Positions 35,558 to 44,653 are shown, numbered from the stretch's first letter. The stretch: 64,000 bases of DNA from an uncultured Paracoccaceae bacterium (GCA_947501355.1 CANMVA010000001.1:1186001-1250000), one strand, 5' to 3'. Numbers and translations are program-made. The notes: generated by a model from the letters alone, not told the origin.

Positions 35558-36334
35558 ATGCCCAGCACTCCGCACCCGCCCAAGATCGCGTTTCATGCGA
35601 GCGAAGCGAAAATTGCCGTGGCGGCACAAAAGGCGCTGACGGAGCGATATGGCGACACGCCCGCCGACAAGGCCGATGTGATTGTGGCCCTTGGGGGCGA
35701 CGGGTTCATGTTGCAAACACTCCACGGCACGCAGGCGCTGGATGTGCCGGTCTATGGCATGAATTGCGGCACCGTTGGCTTCCTGATGAACGAATACGGG
35801 GAGGGTGCTTTGCTGGAGCGCATCTCTGCAGCCGAGGAAGAGGTCATCAACCCGCTGGCCATGAAAGCGGTCACCGCGGATGGCACGGTCCATGACGGTC
35901 TAGCGATCAACGAGGTTTCCCTTCTGCGCGCAGGCCCGCAAGCGGCGAAGTTGCGGATTTCGGTGGACGGGCAAGTGCGGATGGACGAGCTGGTGTGCGA
36001 CGGTGCGCTGGTCAGCACGCCTGCAGGCTCCACCGCGTATAACTACTCCGCCCACGGGCCGATCCTGCCCATAGGCGCGGATGTGCTTGCGCTGACGGCA
36101 ATGTCGGCGTTCCGGCCGCGGCGTTGGCGGGGCGCGCTCTTGCCGAAGACCGCCCATGTGCGGTTCGACGTGATCCAGCCCAAGAAACGCCCTGTGATGG
36201 CCGAGGCTGACAGCCGCGCGGTGAAAAACGTGCTGTCTGTTGAGATCAGAAGCGAGCCGCAAATCGCGCACCGCATCCTGTTTGATCCCGGTCACGGGCT
36301 GGAAGAGCGGCTTATTCAGGAACAGTTCGTCTAA
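35558..36334 (+). CDS. nadK: NAD kinase
   Basis: A 258-residue ATP-NAD kinase that makes NADP. The diagnostic GGDGFML motif (residues about 46-52), the NEVSLLR segment, and the substrate loop [18 protein letters not shown] are intact. The start [15 protein letters not shown] is chosen as the beginning of the conserved fold; an open frame upstream runs antisense to the glyA leader. It is divergent from glyA and convergent with the AAA+ response-regulator gene. Confidence 0.94.
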   Translation: MPSTPHPPKIAFHASEAKIAVAAQKALTERYGDTPADKADVIVALGGDGFMLQTLHGTQALDVPVYGMNCGTVGFLMNEYGEGALLERISAAEEEVINPLAMKAVTADGTVHDGLAINEVSLLRAGPQAAKLRISVDGQVRMDELVCDGALVSTPAGSTAYNYSAHGPILPIGADVLALTAMSAFRPRRWRGALLPKTAHVRFDVIQPKKRPVMAEADSRAVKNVLSVEIRSEPQIAHRILFDPGHGLEERLIQEQFV

Positions 36335-36379
36335 AGCGACATCCCCAAAAACTTCGTCGCAGATTTTTCGGACGCCGCC

Positions 36380-37645
36380 CTAGGCACCCACATCCCAGGT
36401 CTCGCGCTTGCGATAGAGTGTTGATGGCGACACCCCCAGCGATTTCGCCGCTTTCGGAACAGAGCCGTCATATTGCCGGATCGTCTGTTCAATCACCGTG
36501 CGTTCGATATCGGCCAGTGTCTGCCCCATCAAAACCGGCGCTTCGGCCTCAGATGCTGGCTGCGTCGTCTCGCGTAGATCGCGGATCATCTCTGCGCTGA
36601 TCTGCTGGCCGGATTGCAAAACAACGATCTGGCGTAACATATTGATAAGCTCAGGGATATTGCCGGGCCAGTTGTGCCGCAACAGCTCGGTCGCGGCCTC
36701 TGGCGTGAGGCTCATCGGCCCGCGATTTTCTACCGCGCAGAGCTCAGGCAAGGCGGCGTCTGCGATCTGACACAGATCGCTCTGCCGCTGCGCCAGCGTC
36801 GGCAGGTTCAGCGGTAGCGCATTCAGCCTGTGGATCAAATCGGTCGAGTAGGCAGCACGCTCCAACGCGTCCAGGACCGACCCTTCGATGGTTGAGATGA
36901 TGGCGCGGACCGGCAGGGGACCTGTCTTGATCCGTTCCAGAAAAAACTGTGCGGTCTTGGCGGGCAGGCGGTCCACCTCATGCAGCAGCAAGGACTCTTC
37001 GGCGTTGATCTGCGCCAGAAGCGTCGACAGGCTTTCCGGCGTCGCCGTGCGGCACACCACGTCATGGAGCGCACCCGGCACCCCGGCGCTGCGTTGGGCA
37101 TGGAGATGCCGCGCACAATCGGATTTGCCCGTGCCTTCGGCACCTGTGATCATGACCGGTGCGGTCGATTGCGCAAACGCGTCCAGCCGCTCGCGCAGCT
37201 TGGTGATTGCCGGGCTGCTGCCGATCAGCGAGAGCGGCAGCCGGTGGCTGCTTGCGCTGCTTTTGGCAAGCCGCGCGCGCAAAATCTCGGTGCGGGCATC
37301 GGCGACGGCTGCAAGCAGTCGAATGTCATTGAAGGGTTTGACCAGAATATCGAAAATCCCTTGACCCACACGGTCAGGCCGGTGGCGCAGCAAGGTCTGC
37401 GGCAGGGTCATCAGCACTTTCGTGCCGGGATGGCCCGACTGCAAATGGCGCAGCACCGCTTCATGTTCGGCCCCTTCAAGCAGCCCGTCCAGAATAACGA
37501 CGCAGGGCGGGGCCGCATGATATGATGATAGCCCCTCGGCCAGGGTCGTCGCGCAGCGCACCGTGTTGCCCGCCCGTTCCAGGATCGAGCGATAGATCAT
37601 CCGAAGGCTGGCTGTGCCTTCGATCAGGAGAATCGGTGTCGTCAT
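36380..37645 (-). CDS. REC-AAA-Fis response regulator lacking the GAFTGA loop
   Basis: A 421-residue NtrC-like regulator. A receiver domain (residues 1-115) keeps the phospho-acceptor Asp53 in VVILDG, Thr80 and Lys103, but the acidic pair is IEG instead of two Asp. The AAA+ domain has Walker A GAEGTGKS (168-175) and a Walker B-like LLHEVDRL. Only about 45 residues lie between them, and the sigma-54-contacting GAFTGA loop is absent. A Fis-type helix-turn-helix closes the protein (PKAAKSLGVSPSTLYRKR). As in Rhodobacter NtrC, it probably acts with sigma-70 rather than sigma-54. It overlaps the HPt-like gene by four bases. Confidence 0.82.
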   Translation of the reverse strand: MTTPILLIEGTASLRMIYRSILERAGNTVRCATTLAEGLSSYHAAPPCVVILDGLLEGAEHEAVLRHLQSGHPGTKVLMTLPQTLLRHRPDRVGQGIFDILVKPFNDIRLLAAVADARTEILRARLAKSSASSHRLPLSLIGSSPAITKLRERLDAFAQSTAPVMITGAEGTGKSDCARHLHAQRSAGVPGALHDVVCRTATPESLSTLLAQINAEESLLLHEVDRLPAKTAQFFLERIKTGPLPVRAIISTIEGSVLDALERAAYSTDLIHRLNALPLNLPTLAQRQSDLCQIADAALPELCAVENRGPMSLTPEAATELLRHNWPGNIPELINMLRQIVVLQSGQQISAEMIRDLRETTQPASEAEAPVLMGQTLADIERTVIEQTIRQYDGSVPKAAKSLGVSPSTLYRKRETWDVGA

Positions 37646-38295
37646 TCCGCCGGACGCGTATTCGCCGCCGGAGACAGATCGGACAGCAATTCGATCAGTT
37701 CGGCCAGATCAGCGCTGAGCATCTCGGCCACGATGCCGCATTTGCGCGTGTCATTCTGATCGACACCGTCCAGCAAATCCTGAGACAGGCGGGCCGCACG
37801 CTGTGCGCCAATCGCCTCGGCGACCGACATGGCGGTGCAGGCGGCGGCACGCTTGTCGATCTCGACGCTGCCGGGCTGCATGCTCTCGCGCGCGGTGCTC
37901 AGATCAACCGCCAACTGACTCAGTAGACGGTCGCGATGGGTCGGGCCCGCCATGGCCAAAAGCGTGTCCAGCTGCGCCAGATCAATCAGCGCAGGCTGGC
38001 TGGTGCGTCGCACGCCGCCAGTGGCTTTGGCGGGGCTTTGCGTGTTCAGCATCTCGCTCGTGATCGCGGCGGCGAGATCAAGTGCCGCAGTGCGAACACG
38101 TTCCAGTTGCATCTTGCAATGGGGATCTTCGGTCTGACTGACCAGATGCCGCGCATAGCCTTCCAATTGCGCAAACGCAGCCTCCAGAGGGAACCCGAAA
38201 TTCGAGGCAAGACCACTGACAAGTGATTGAGATGTGTCAGAGACCCCTGTGCTTAAAGGGGCGGCGGTGCTTTTGGGTCCAGTCGTCTGGTGCAT
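37642..38295 (-). CDS. Degenerate HPt-domain protein (phospho-His replaced by Cys)
   Basis: A 217-residue protein whose C-terminal half (residues about 100-210) aligns with histidine phosphotransfer domains. The expected A-H-x-L-K-G-x-x-x-x-x-G-A reads RAAACTAMSVAEAIGA. Cys153 takes the place of the phosphorylated His and Met the place of the Lys, so phosphotransfer is not expected. The N-terminal half is helical and unassigned. The ATGA overlap with the REC-AAA-Fis gene indicates a functional pair; it may bind the receiver domain and regulate it by protein-protein contact. A 16-bp quasi-palindrome lies upstream. Confidence 0.62.
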   Translation of the reverse strand: MHQTTGPKSTAAPLSTGVSDTSQSLVSGLASNFGFPLEAAFAQLEGYARHLVSQTEDPHCKMQLERVRTAALDLAAAITSEMLNTQSPAKATGGVRRTSQPALIDLAQLDTLLAMAGPTHRDRLLSQLAVDLSTARESMQPGSVEIDKRAAACTAMSVAEAIGAQRAARLSQDLLDGVDQNDTRKCGIVAEMLSADLAELIELLSDLSPAANTRPAE

Positions 38296-38320
38296 TGTGA
38301 CCTCGGGTTATCTGCTTCAG

Positions 38321-38336
38321 ACCCACACGTATGGGT
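38321..38336. promoter_or_regulatory. Quasi-palindrome upstream of the HPt-like regulator operon
   Basis: ACCCACACGTATGGGT is symmetrical except for one position pair and lies 26-41 bp before the HPt-like gene start. It is a candidate operator for the operon's own regulator; inferred from position and symmetry. Confidence 0.35.
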
Positions 38337-38408
38337 TGAACTCTTTCGTGATACCCCAAGAGGTGCAGCCCCGCCAACCTGTCTAAAAGTCACCCTGCGC
38401 CGCGCGCC

Positions 38409-40298
38409 TTACCTGGCGTAGCCCATCGCCTCCAGCGCGGTGCGGATCTCGTCAAGAATTGCAGGATCATCAATGGTTGCAGGCATTTTGAAGTCTTCAT
38501 TATCCGCAATTTTTACCATCGTGCCGCGCAGGATCTTGCCAGACCGCGTCTTGGGCAGCCGGTCCACAACGCAAGCCAGCTTGAAGGCGGCGACCGGTCC
38601 GATCTTGCTGCGCACCATTTTGACGACCTCTGCCACCACATCGGCATGAGGTCTGTCGGCTCCGCTGTTGAGGCACAAGAACCCCATCGGAAGCTGGCCC
38701 TTCAACTGATCCGTGACGCCTATGACGGCACACTCAGCGACATCCGGGTGGGCGGCCAGCACCTCCTCCATCGCGCCGGTCGACAGGCGGTGGCCCGCGA
38801 CGTTGATCACGTCATCGGTCCGCGCCATGATGTAAAGATAGCCGTCCTCGTCGATCATGCCCGCATCGCCGGTCTCGTAATAGCCGGGTAATTGCTGCAG
38901 GTAGCTTTTCTTGAAGCGATCTTCGGCATTCCAAAGTGTCGGCAGCGTGCCGGGGGGCAGGGGCAGCTTGATCGCAATCGCGCCCAGCTCGTTTGGTCCC
39001 ACCGGGTGGCCCGCCTCGTCCAGGATCTGCACGTCAAAGCCTGGCATCGGCACCGCGGGGGAGCCCAGCTTGATCGGCAATTTCTCGATCCCCAGCGGAT
39101 TGGCCGCGATGGCATAGCCCGTCTCGGTCTGCCACCAGTGATCGATCACCGGCACGCCCAACTGGTCCTGAGCCCATTCGATAGTGTCAGGGTCGGCGCG
39201 TTCACCGGCCAGATAGACCTGCTCCAGACAAGACAGATCGTATTTCTTGACGAACTCCCCTTTCGGGTCCTCGCGCTTGACCGCGCGGAAGGCGGTGGGT
39301 GCTGTGAAGAACGACTTCACCTTATGCTCAGAGATCACGCGCCAGAAGGTGCCCGCATCCGGCGTGCCGACGGGTTTGCCCTCAAAGACGATCGTGGTGT
39401 TGCCGGTGATCAGCGGCGCATAACAGATATAGGAGTGCCCAACGACCCAACCCACATCGGACGCGGCCCAGAAGACCTCTCCGGGATCGACATTATAGAT
39501 GTTCTTCATCGTCCAGTTCAGCGCCACCAGATGGCCTGCCGTGGGACGCACCACGCCTTTCGGCGCGCCCGTGGTGCCGGAGGTGTAGAGGATATAGGCC
39601 GGGTGGTTGCCTTCAACCGGCACACAATCGGCAGGCTCCACACCATACTGGAAGCCGTGCCAATCGACATCGCGCCCATCCTCAAGATGCGCGACCTCTT
39701 GTTCCCGCTGAAAAATCACGCAGAAATCGACCTCATGGTCCGATTGCTCAATCGCGCCGTCCAGCAAGGGTTTGTAATGCACGACGCGACCCGGCTCCAG
39801 ACCGCAGGACGCGGCGATGATGCATTTGGGTTGCGCATCGTCGATCCGCACGGCCAATTCGTTCGCGGCAAAGCCCCCAAAGACGACCGAATGCACCGCA
39901 CCGATACGCGCACAGGCCAGCATCGCCTCCAACGCTTCCGGCACCATCGGCATGTAAATCAGAACGCGGTCGCCCTTTTCGACACCCTTGGCACGCAGCG
40001 CCCCGGCCAGCGAGGCGACGCGGGTTTGCAGTTCTGAATAAGTGATCTCGTGCTTGGTATGGGTGATCGGGCTGTCATAGATGATGGCCGTCTGATCTCC
40101 GCGCCCGGCCTCCACATGACGGTCTACGGCGTTCCAGCAGGTATTCACCTTGCCGTCCACATACCATTCGTAAAGCGGCGCGTTGTCGTCAAAGAGCGCC
40201 TTGGAGGGCTTTTCGGTCCAGTCAATGGCCTCTGCGGCCTGCATCCAGAAGGCTTCGGGATCGTCTTTCCAGCTCTGGTAAACGGCGGCGTAGGTCAT
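38409..40298 (-). CDS. prpE: Propionyl-CoA synthetase PrpE
   Basis: A 629-residue ANL-superfamily enzyme that activates propionate with ATP and CoA. The AMP-binding motif YTSGTTGAPKGVVRP and the C-terminal KTRSGKILRGTMVK lysine (adenylation and acetylation control site) are intact. The N-terminus MTYAAVYQSWKDDPEAFWMQAA and the overall length favour PrpE over acetyl-CoA synthetase. A ribosome site GGAGACAAC precedes the ATG at 40298. Two PccR-like TGCAAAGTTTTGCA sites lie 120-192 bp upstream. Its Lys can be controlled by CobB-type deacylase, and a cobB gene lies at 12.9 kb. Confidence 0.92.
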   Translation of the reverse strand: MTYAAVYQSWKDDPEAFWMQAAEAIDWTEKPSKALFDDNAPLYEWYVDGKVNTCWNAVDRHVEAGRGDQTAIIYDSPITHTKHEITYSELQTRVASLAGALRAKGVEKGDRVLIYMPMVPEALEAMLACARIGAVHSVVFGGFAANELAVRIDDAQPKCIIAASCGLEPGRVVHYKPLLDGAIEQSDHEVDFCVIFQREQEVAHLEDGRDVDWHGFQYGVEPADCVPVEGNHPAYILYTSGTTGAPKGVVRPTAGHLVALNWTMKNIYNVDPGEVFWAASDVGWVVGHSYICYAPLITGNTTIVFEGKPVGTPDAGTFWRVISEHKVKSFFTAPTAFRAVKREDPKGEFVKKYDLSCLEQVYLAGERADPDTIEWAQDQLGVPVIDHWWQTETGYAIAANPLGIEKLPIKLGSPAVPMPGFDVQILDEAGHPVGPNELGAIAIKLPLPPGTLPTLWNAEDRFKKSYLQQLPGYYETGDAGMIDEDGYLYIMARTDDVINVAGHRLSTGAMEEVLAAHPDVAECAVIGVTDQLKGQLPMGFLCLNSGADRPHADVVAEVVKMVRSKIGPVAAFKLACVVDRLPKTRSGKILRGTMVKIADNEDFKMPATIDDPAILDEIRTALEAMGYAR

Positions 40299-40417
40299 GA
40301 TGTTGTCTCCTCCAACTTGGCGCGCATTTAGGAGGGTGGGTGACGTCCGGGCAAGAGAGTTACCGTTAGCAGCGACCGATTGGCGCGGAAAATTTGCAGT
40401 TTTTCGCACTTGCGCTA

Positions 40418-40490
40418 TGCAAAGTTTTGCAAACCCGCCGTTTTATTGGCGTTTTCTGAATAGTCATCCAGAGTTTGCAAAGTTTTGCAG
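40418..40490. promoter_or_regulatory. Pair of TTTGCAAA-type sites upstream of prpE
   Basis: The 14-mer TGCAAAGTTTTGCA occurs at 40418-40431 and again at 40476-40489, 58 bp apart, in the spacer upstream of prpE. A half site (TTTGCAG) lies at about 40393. Short-chain fatty acyl-CoA regulators (PccR in Rhodobacter sphaeroides, ScfR family) recognise TTTGCAAA-containing repeats (recollection, not checked). PccR-type control of prpE is inferred. Confidence 0.7.
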
Positions 40491-40503
40491 ATTTTCCGAC
40501 GAC

Positions 40504-42783
40504 TCACCCGTAATGCGCGACCGGCGTGCCAGCCAGCGCTGTCATGTTCAACAGGCCGCGCGCCGTGATCGACGGTGTCACGATATGGGCGCGGTTGCCC
40601 ATGCCCATCAGGATCGGGCCAACCTCAAGCCCGCCCGCGCGCATTTTCAGGATGTTGCGCACCGCCGAGGCCGCGTCCGCATTGGCGAAAATCAGCACGT
40701 TTGCAGCCCCTTCCATGCGCGAGCAAGGCAGAATGCGCGACCGCAATTCCGGATCGAGCGCGGAATCGGTGTGCATCTCGCCCTCATAGGTGAAGTCGCG
40801 CGGCTCACTGTCGAGGATTGCCAGCGCCTCGCGCATCCGGTAGCCGGTGTCGCAATCCAGATTGCCGAATTGCGAATGCGAACACAGCGCGATGTTCGGC
40901 TCCAACCCGAAGCGGCGCACATGGCGCGCGGCCCCGATCACGGCTTGCGCAATTTGTGCAGGCGTGGGTTCGGGATGCACATGGGTGTCGGCGATAAACA
41001 ACGGACCGTCTTCGAGGATCATAAGGCTCAGCGCACCATGGGGCTGCAACTCCGTCGTGCCCAGAACCTGCTGGATATAGTTCAGATGCCACAGGAACTG
41101 CCCGAACGTGCCGCAGATCAGGCTGTCGGCATCGCCCTGATGCACCATGACCGCGCCAATCGCGGTCGTGTTGGTGCGCATGATCGCGCGGGCCAGATCG
41201 GGCGTGCCGCCCTTGCGGGCCATCAGATTGTGATAGGTCTCCCAATATTGTCGGTAACGTGGGTCATTTTCGGGGTTCACCACCTCGAAATCATCCCCCA
41301 CATGGATCGAGAGTCCCAGCTTCTCGCAGCGCGCCTCGATCACGTCGGGGCGCCCGATGAGGATCGGCAGATCGGTTGTTTCTTCAAGGATTGCCTGAGA
41401 GGCACGCAGCACCCGTTCATCTTCGCCCTCCGCAAAAACGATCTTGCGCTTGGCCGTGCGGGCGGCCTGGAAAATCGGGCGCATCAGCAGTGCCGATTTG
41501 AAGACCGAGCCATCCAGCGCGGCCTTGTAGGCTGTCAAATCCTCGACTGGACGCGCGGCCACGCCGCTTTCGCCTGCAGCCTTCGCAACAGCCGTCGCGA
41601 CAACGCCCATAAGGCGCGGGTCAAACGGCTTCGGGATCAGGTAGTCGGCACCGAATGTCAGCTCTTCGCCCTTATAGGCCGCGGCGGCTTCGGCGCTTGT
41701 CGTGGCGCGGGCCAGCTCTGCGATACCGTCGATACAGGCCAGTTGCATGGCGTCGTTGATCTCGGTCGCGCCCACATCCAGCGCGCCGCGGAAGATGAAC
41801 GGGAAACACAGCACGTTATTGACCTGATTGGGAAAATCGCTGCGCCCTGTCGCGATGATCGCATCCGGAGCCGCCTTGCGCGCCTCATCGGGCGTGATCT
41901 CGGGGTTGGGGTTGGCCAGCGCAAAAATGATCGGGCGTTTGGCCATTTTCGCGACCATCTCGGGTTTGAGCACATTGGGGCCGGAGAGCCCCAAAAACAG
42001 GTCTGCGCCGTCGATGACATCGCTCAGCTTGGCCGCGCTGTCGCCTTGCGCAAACTCGGCCTTTTGTGGCGTCATTTCGCTTGTGCGACCGTGGTAAACC
42101 AGCCCGTCAATATCGCAGAGCCATACATTCTCACGCTTCACGCCCAACTTCAGCAACATGTTCAGGCAGGCAATCCCTGCGGCCCCCCCGCCCGTGGAGA
42201 CGATCTTGATGTCTTCAAACTTCTTGCCTGCGATCCGCAGCGCGTTCGTCGCCGCAGCTCCCACCACAATCGCGGTGCCGTGCTGGTCGTCGTGGAAAAC
42301 GGGGATGTTCATCCGCTCGCGGCAAATCTTTTCGACGATGAAGCAGTCGGGCGCTTTGATGTCTTCCAGATTGATCGCGCCGAAACTGGGTTCCAGCGCG
42401 CAGACGATCTCGGCCAACCGCTCAGGGTCGGCCTCGTTCACCTCGATGTCAAAACAGTCGATATTGGCGAATTTCTTGAACAGAACCGCTTTACCTTCCA
42501 TCACCGGCTTGGACGCCAGGGCCCCGATATTGCCCAGACCCAGCACCGCGGTGCCGTTGGTGACGACCGCCACCTGATTGCCGCGCGCAGTGTATTTCGA
42601 TGCGGTAGAGGGGTCGGCCTTGATCTCCAGACAGGCCTCCGCGACGCCGGGGGAATAGGCGCGCGCCAGATCGCGGCCATTCGCCAAAGGCTTTGTGGCG
42701 CGGATCTCAAGTTTCCCCGGCTTGGGAAATTCATGGTAGTCGAGGGCCGCTTGTCGAAAGCTGTCCTTGGCCGAATCCGTCAT
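40504..42783 (-). CDS. maeB: NADP-dependent malic enzyme with phosphotransacetylase-like C-terminal domain
   Basis: A 759-residue MaeB-type protein. The N-terminal malic enzyme part (about 1-430) shows TNGTAVLGLGNIGALASKPVMEGK and FHDDQHGTAIVV, the substrate and metal motifs, and a Rossmann STGGGAAGIACLNMLL. The C-terminal part (about 440-759) resembles phosphate acetyltransferase but in MaeB is regulatory, binding acetyl-CoA. It decarboxylates malate to pyruvate and makes NADPH. A symmetrical operator-like site (42805-42822) lies 22 bp before its start codon. Confidence 0.92.
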   Translation of the reverse strand: MTDSAKDSFRQAALDYHEFPKPGKLEIRATKPLANGRDLARAYSPGVAEACLEIKADPSTASKYTARGNQVAVVTNGTAVLGLGNIGALASKPVMEGKAVLFKKFANIDCFDIEVNEADPERLAEIVCALEPSFGAINLEDIKAPDCFIVEKICRERMNIPVFHDDQHGTAIVVGAAATNALRIAGKKFEDIKIVSTGGGAAGIACLNMLLKLGVKRENVWLCDIDGLVYHGRTSEMTPQKAEFAQGDSAAKLSDVIDGADLFLGLSGPNVLKPEMVAKMAKRPIIFALANPNPEITPDEARKAAPDAIIATGRSDFPNQVNNVLCFPFIFRGALDVGATEINDAMQLACIDGIAELARATTSAEAAAAYKGEELTFGADYLIPKPFDPRLMGVVATAVAKAAGESGVAARPVEDLTAYKAALDGSVFKSALLMRPIFQAARTAKRKIVFAEGEDERVLRASQAILEETTDLPILIGRPDVIEARCEKLGLSIHVGDDFEVVNPENDPRYRQYWETYHNLMARKGGTPDLARAIMRTNTTAIGAVMVHQGDADSLICGTFGQFLWHLNYIQQVLGTTELQPHGALSLMILEDGPLFIADTHVHPEPTPAQIAQAVIGAARHVRRFGLEPNIALCSHSQFGNLDCDTGYRMREALAILDSEPRDFTYEGEMHTDSALDPELRSRILPCSRMEGAANVLIFANADAASAVRNILKMRAGGLEVGPILMGMGNRAHIVTPSITARGLLNMTALAGTPVAHYG

Positions 42784-42804
42784 CTCAGGTCCTCCTCCCA
42801 GATA

Positions 42805-42822
42805 TAGTTTAGCGTTAAACTA
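42805..42822. promoter_or_regulatory. LacI-type palindrome upstream of the malic enzyme gene
   Basis: TAGTTTAGCGTTAAACTA is an 18-bp palindrome with one mismatched pair and a central CG, the layout of LacI/GalR-family operators. It sits between the start codon of maeB and the divergent cdd gene. Regulator unknown; inference. Confidence 0.5.
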
Positions 42823-42954
42823 TTTTTCCGACCTAAGTGAAAGTGCCAATTTTGCTGTGCAGGGACACAAATCGTCGCAAGTGCATTGGGCGGCCTCAAG
42901 GCTTGCAACCCAGCGACGCACCCCCCAAAGTCGGGCAAAGATAACAGGATGCCC

Positions 42955-43341
42955 ATGACACTTCTTGATGCCGCCAAAGCCGTGCGTAAAAACGCCTACG
43001 CGCCCTACTCCAACTTCAAGGTCGGGGCGGCGATCCGCGCCAGTTCGGGCGCTATTTATGCGGGATGTAATGTGGAGAACGTCGCTTATCCCGAAGGGAC
43101 TTGCGCCGAGGCGGGGGCGATTGCCGCCATGATTGCGGCAGGGGATACGACCATCACCGAGGTCGCCGTGATCGCCGACAGCCCGACCCCCGTGCCCCCC
43201 TGCGGCGGGTGCCGCCAGAAACTGGCCGAGTTCGGGGCTGCTGATGTCTCTGTTACGATGGCCACAACGGGCGGCGCGTCCGAGACGGTGCGCATTGCTG
43301 ATCTGCTCCCCGGCGCGTTCGGCGCGGGGCATATGGGCTAG
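42955..43341 (+). CDS. cdd: Cytidine deaminase
   Basis: A 128-residue homotetrameric-type cytidine deaminase that makes uridine. The active-site CxE..PCxxC signature is seen as NVAYPEGTCAEAGAIAAM and PVPPCGGCRQKLAEF, giving the catalytic Glu and the zinc Cys ligands. ATG 42955 is preferred over the ATG at 42949 because AGGA lies five bases before it; the latter would add two residues. It starts a nucleoside salvage operon; deoA begins four bases after its stop. Confidence 0.93.
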   Translation: MTLLDAAKAVRKNAYAPYSNFKVGAAIRASSGAIYAGCNVENVAYPEGTCAEAGAIAAMIAAGDTTITEVAVIADSPTPVPPCGGCRQKLAEFGAADVSVTMATTGGASETVRIADLLPGAFGAGHMG

Positions 43342-43345
43342 CGCC

Positions 43346-44653
43346 ATGGATCCCCGCAGTGTCATCAGGTTGGTCCGTGAAGGACAGTCCGTGCCAGCGG
43401 CTGACATCGCCCTCTTTTGCGGGGGGCTGGCGGATGGCAGTGTCAGCGACGCCCAGGCGGCCGCCTTTGCCATGGCGGTCTGCATGGGCGGTCTGTCCGA
43501 GAGCGAGCGGATCGCGCTGACCACATCCATGCGCGACAGCGGGCAGGTGATGCACTGGCAATTGGACGGGCCGGTGCTGGACAAACATTCCACTGGTGGT
43601 GTGGGCGATTGCGTGTCGCTGCTGCTCGCCCCAGCTTTGGCCGCCTGCGGCGCCTATGTTCCGATGATCTCGGGTCGGGGTCTGGGACATACGGGTGGCA
43701 CACTGGATAAGATCGAAGCGATACCGGGTTTGAAAACCGAAATTCCTCAGGATCAGTTTCGACGCGTCGTGGGGCAGGTGGGCTGCGCCATCGTCAGCGC
43801 CACTGCCGATATCGCGCCCGCCGACAAGCGCCTCTATGCGATCCGCGACATGACCGCGACCGTGAACAGTCCCGAACTGATCACCGCCTCGATCCTGTCG
43901 AAAAAGCTGGCCGCGGGCCTTGATGGGTTGGTGCTAGACGTCAAACTCGGCTCTGGCGCGTTCATGAAATCCATGGGCGCGGCTTCCGATCTGGCTGAAA
44001 TGCTGGTCGAGACGGCCAATGGCGCGGGCTGTCCGACCCGCGCTTTTATCACCGATATGAACCAGCCGTTGGCGAAATCCTTGGGCAATGCGCTGGAAGT
44101 AATGGAAGTCATGCAGGCGCTGACCGGCGATGAGGTGAACCCTGATCTGCCCGACCTTGCCGCGACCTTGGGTGGCGAATTGTTGGCCATGGCCGGGCTT
44201 GCCGACACCGCCGAGGATGGGGCCGTGCAGATCGCCGACAGCCTGCATGATGGCTCTGCCGCCGAGCGGTTTCAGGCGATGGTTGCAGCGATGGGCGGGC
44301 CCCATGATTTTGTGGATCGCTGGCATGATCGCCTGCCCGCAGCCCCAATAGTGCAAGAGGTGCACGCCCGTGACGCCGGTCACGTGACCGCGCTGGATGG
44401 TGAGTTGCTGGGCCGCGTTGTGGTGCAATTGGGCGGAGGGCGCTTTTCTGTAGGCGATCGGATCGACCCCGCCGTGGGCCTGTCAGAGCTGTGCGAGTTG
44501 GGCGATTTCGTGGACGATGCCGTGCCCGTTGCGTTGATCCACGCCCGTGATCAGGCGTCCGCCGACCGCGCCGCGCAGGCGATCCGCAGCGCCGTCACCG
44601 TCAGCGACGCAGCGCCCGACGTGCCGCCCACGGTCTACCGGATGGTGACCTGA
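43346..44653 (+). CDS. deoA: Thymidine phosphorylase
   Basis: A 435-residue enzyme that splits thymidine to thymine and 2-deoxyribose-1-phosphate. The phosphate-binding LDKHSTGGVGDCVSL and SGRGLGHTGGTLDKIEAI signatures and the LDVKLGSGAFM segment are intact. It follows cdd by four bases and overlaps deoB by one base (TGATG). Together with deoB it routes deoxyribose-1-phosphate to deoxyribose-5-phosphate. Confidence 0.95.
   Translation: MDPRSVIRLVREGQSVPAADIALFCGGLADGSVSDAQAAAFAMAVCMGGLSESERIALTTSMRDSGQVMHWQLDGPVLDKHSTGGVGDCVSLLLAPALAACGAYVPMISGRGLGHTGGTLDKIEAIPGLKTEIPQDQFRRVVGQVGCAIVSATADIAPADKRLYAIRDMTATVNSPELITASILSKKLAAGLDGLVLDVKLGSGAFMKSMGAASDLAEMLVETANGAGCPTRAFITDMNQPLAKSLGNALEVMEVMQALTGDEVNPDLPDLAATLGGELLAMAGLADTAEDGAVQIADSLHDGSAAERFQAMVAAMGGPHDFVDRWHDRLPAAPIVQEVHARDAGHVTALDGELLGRVVVQLGGGRFSVGDRIDPAVGLSELCELGDFVDDAVPVALIHARDQASADRAAQAIRSAVTVSDAAPDVPPTVYRMVT

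Noticed and set aside
40297-42807. 836-residue plus-strand frame across maeB
   Set aside because: Antisense to the malic enzyme gene; no domain, and it begins in the prpE spacer without a credible start site.
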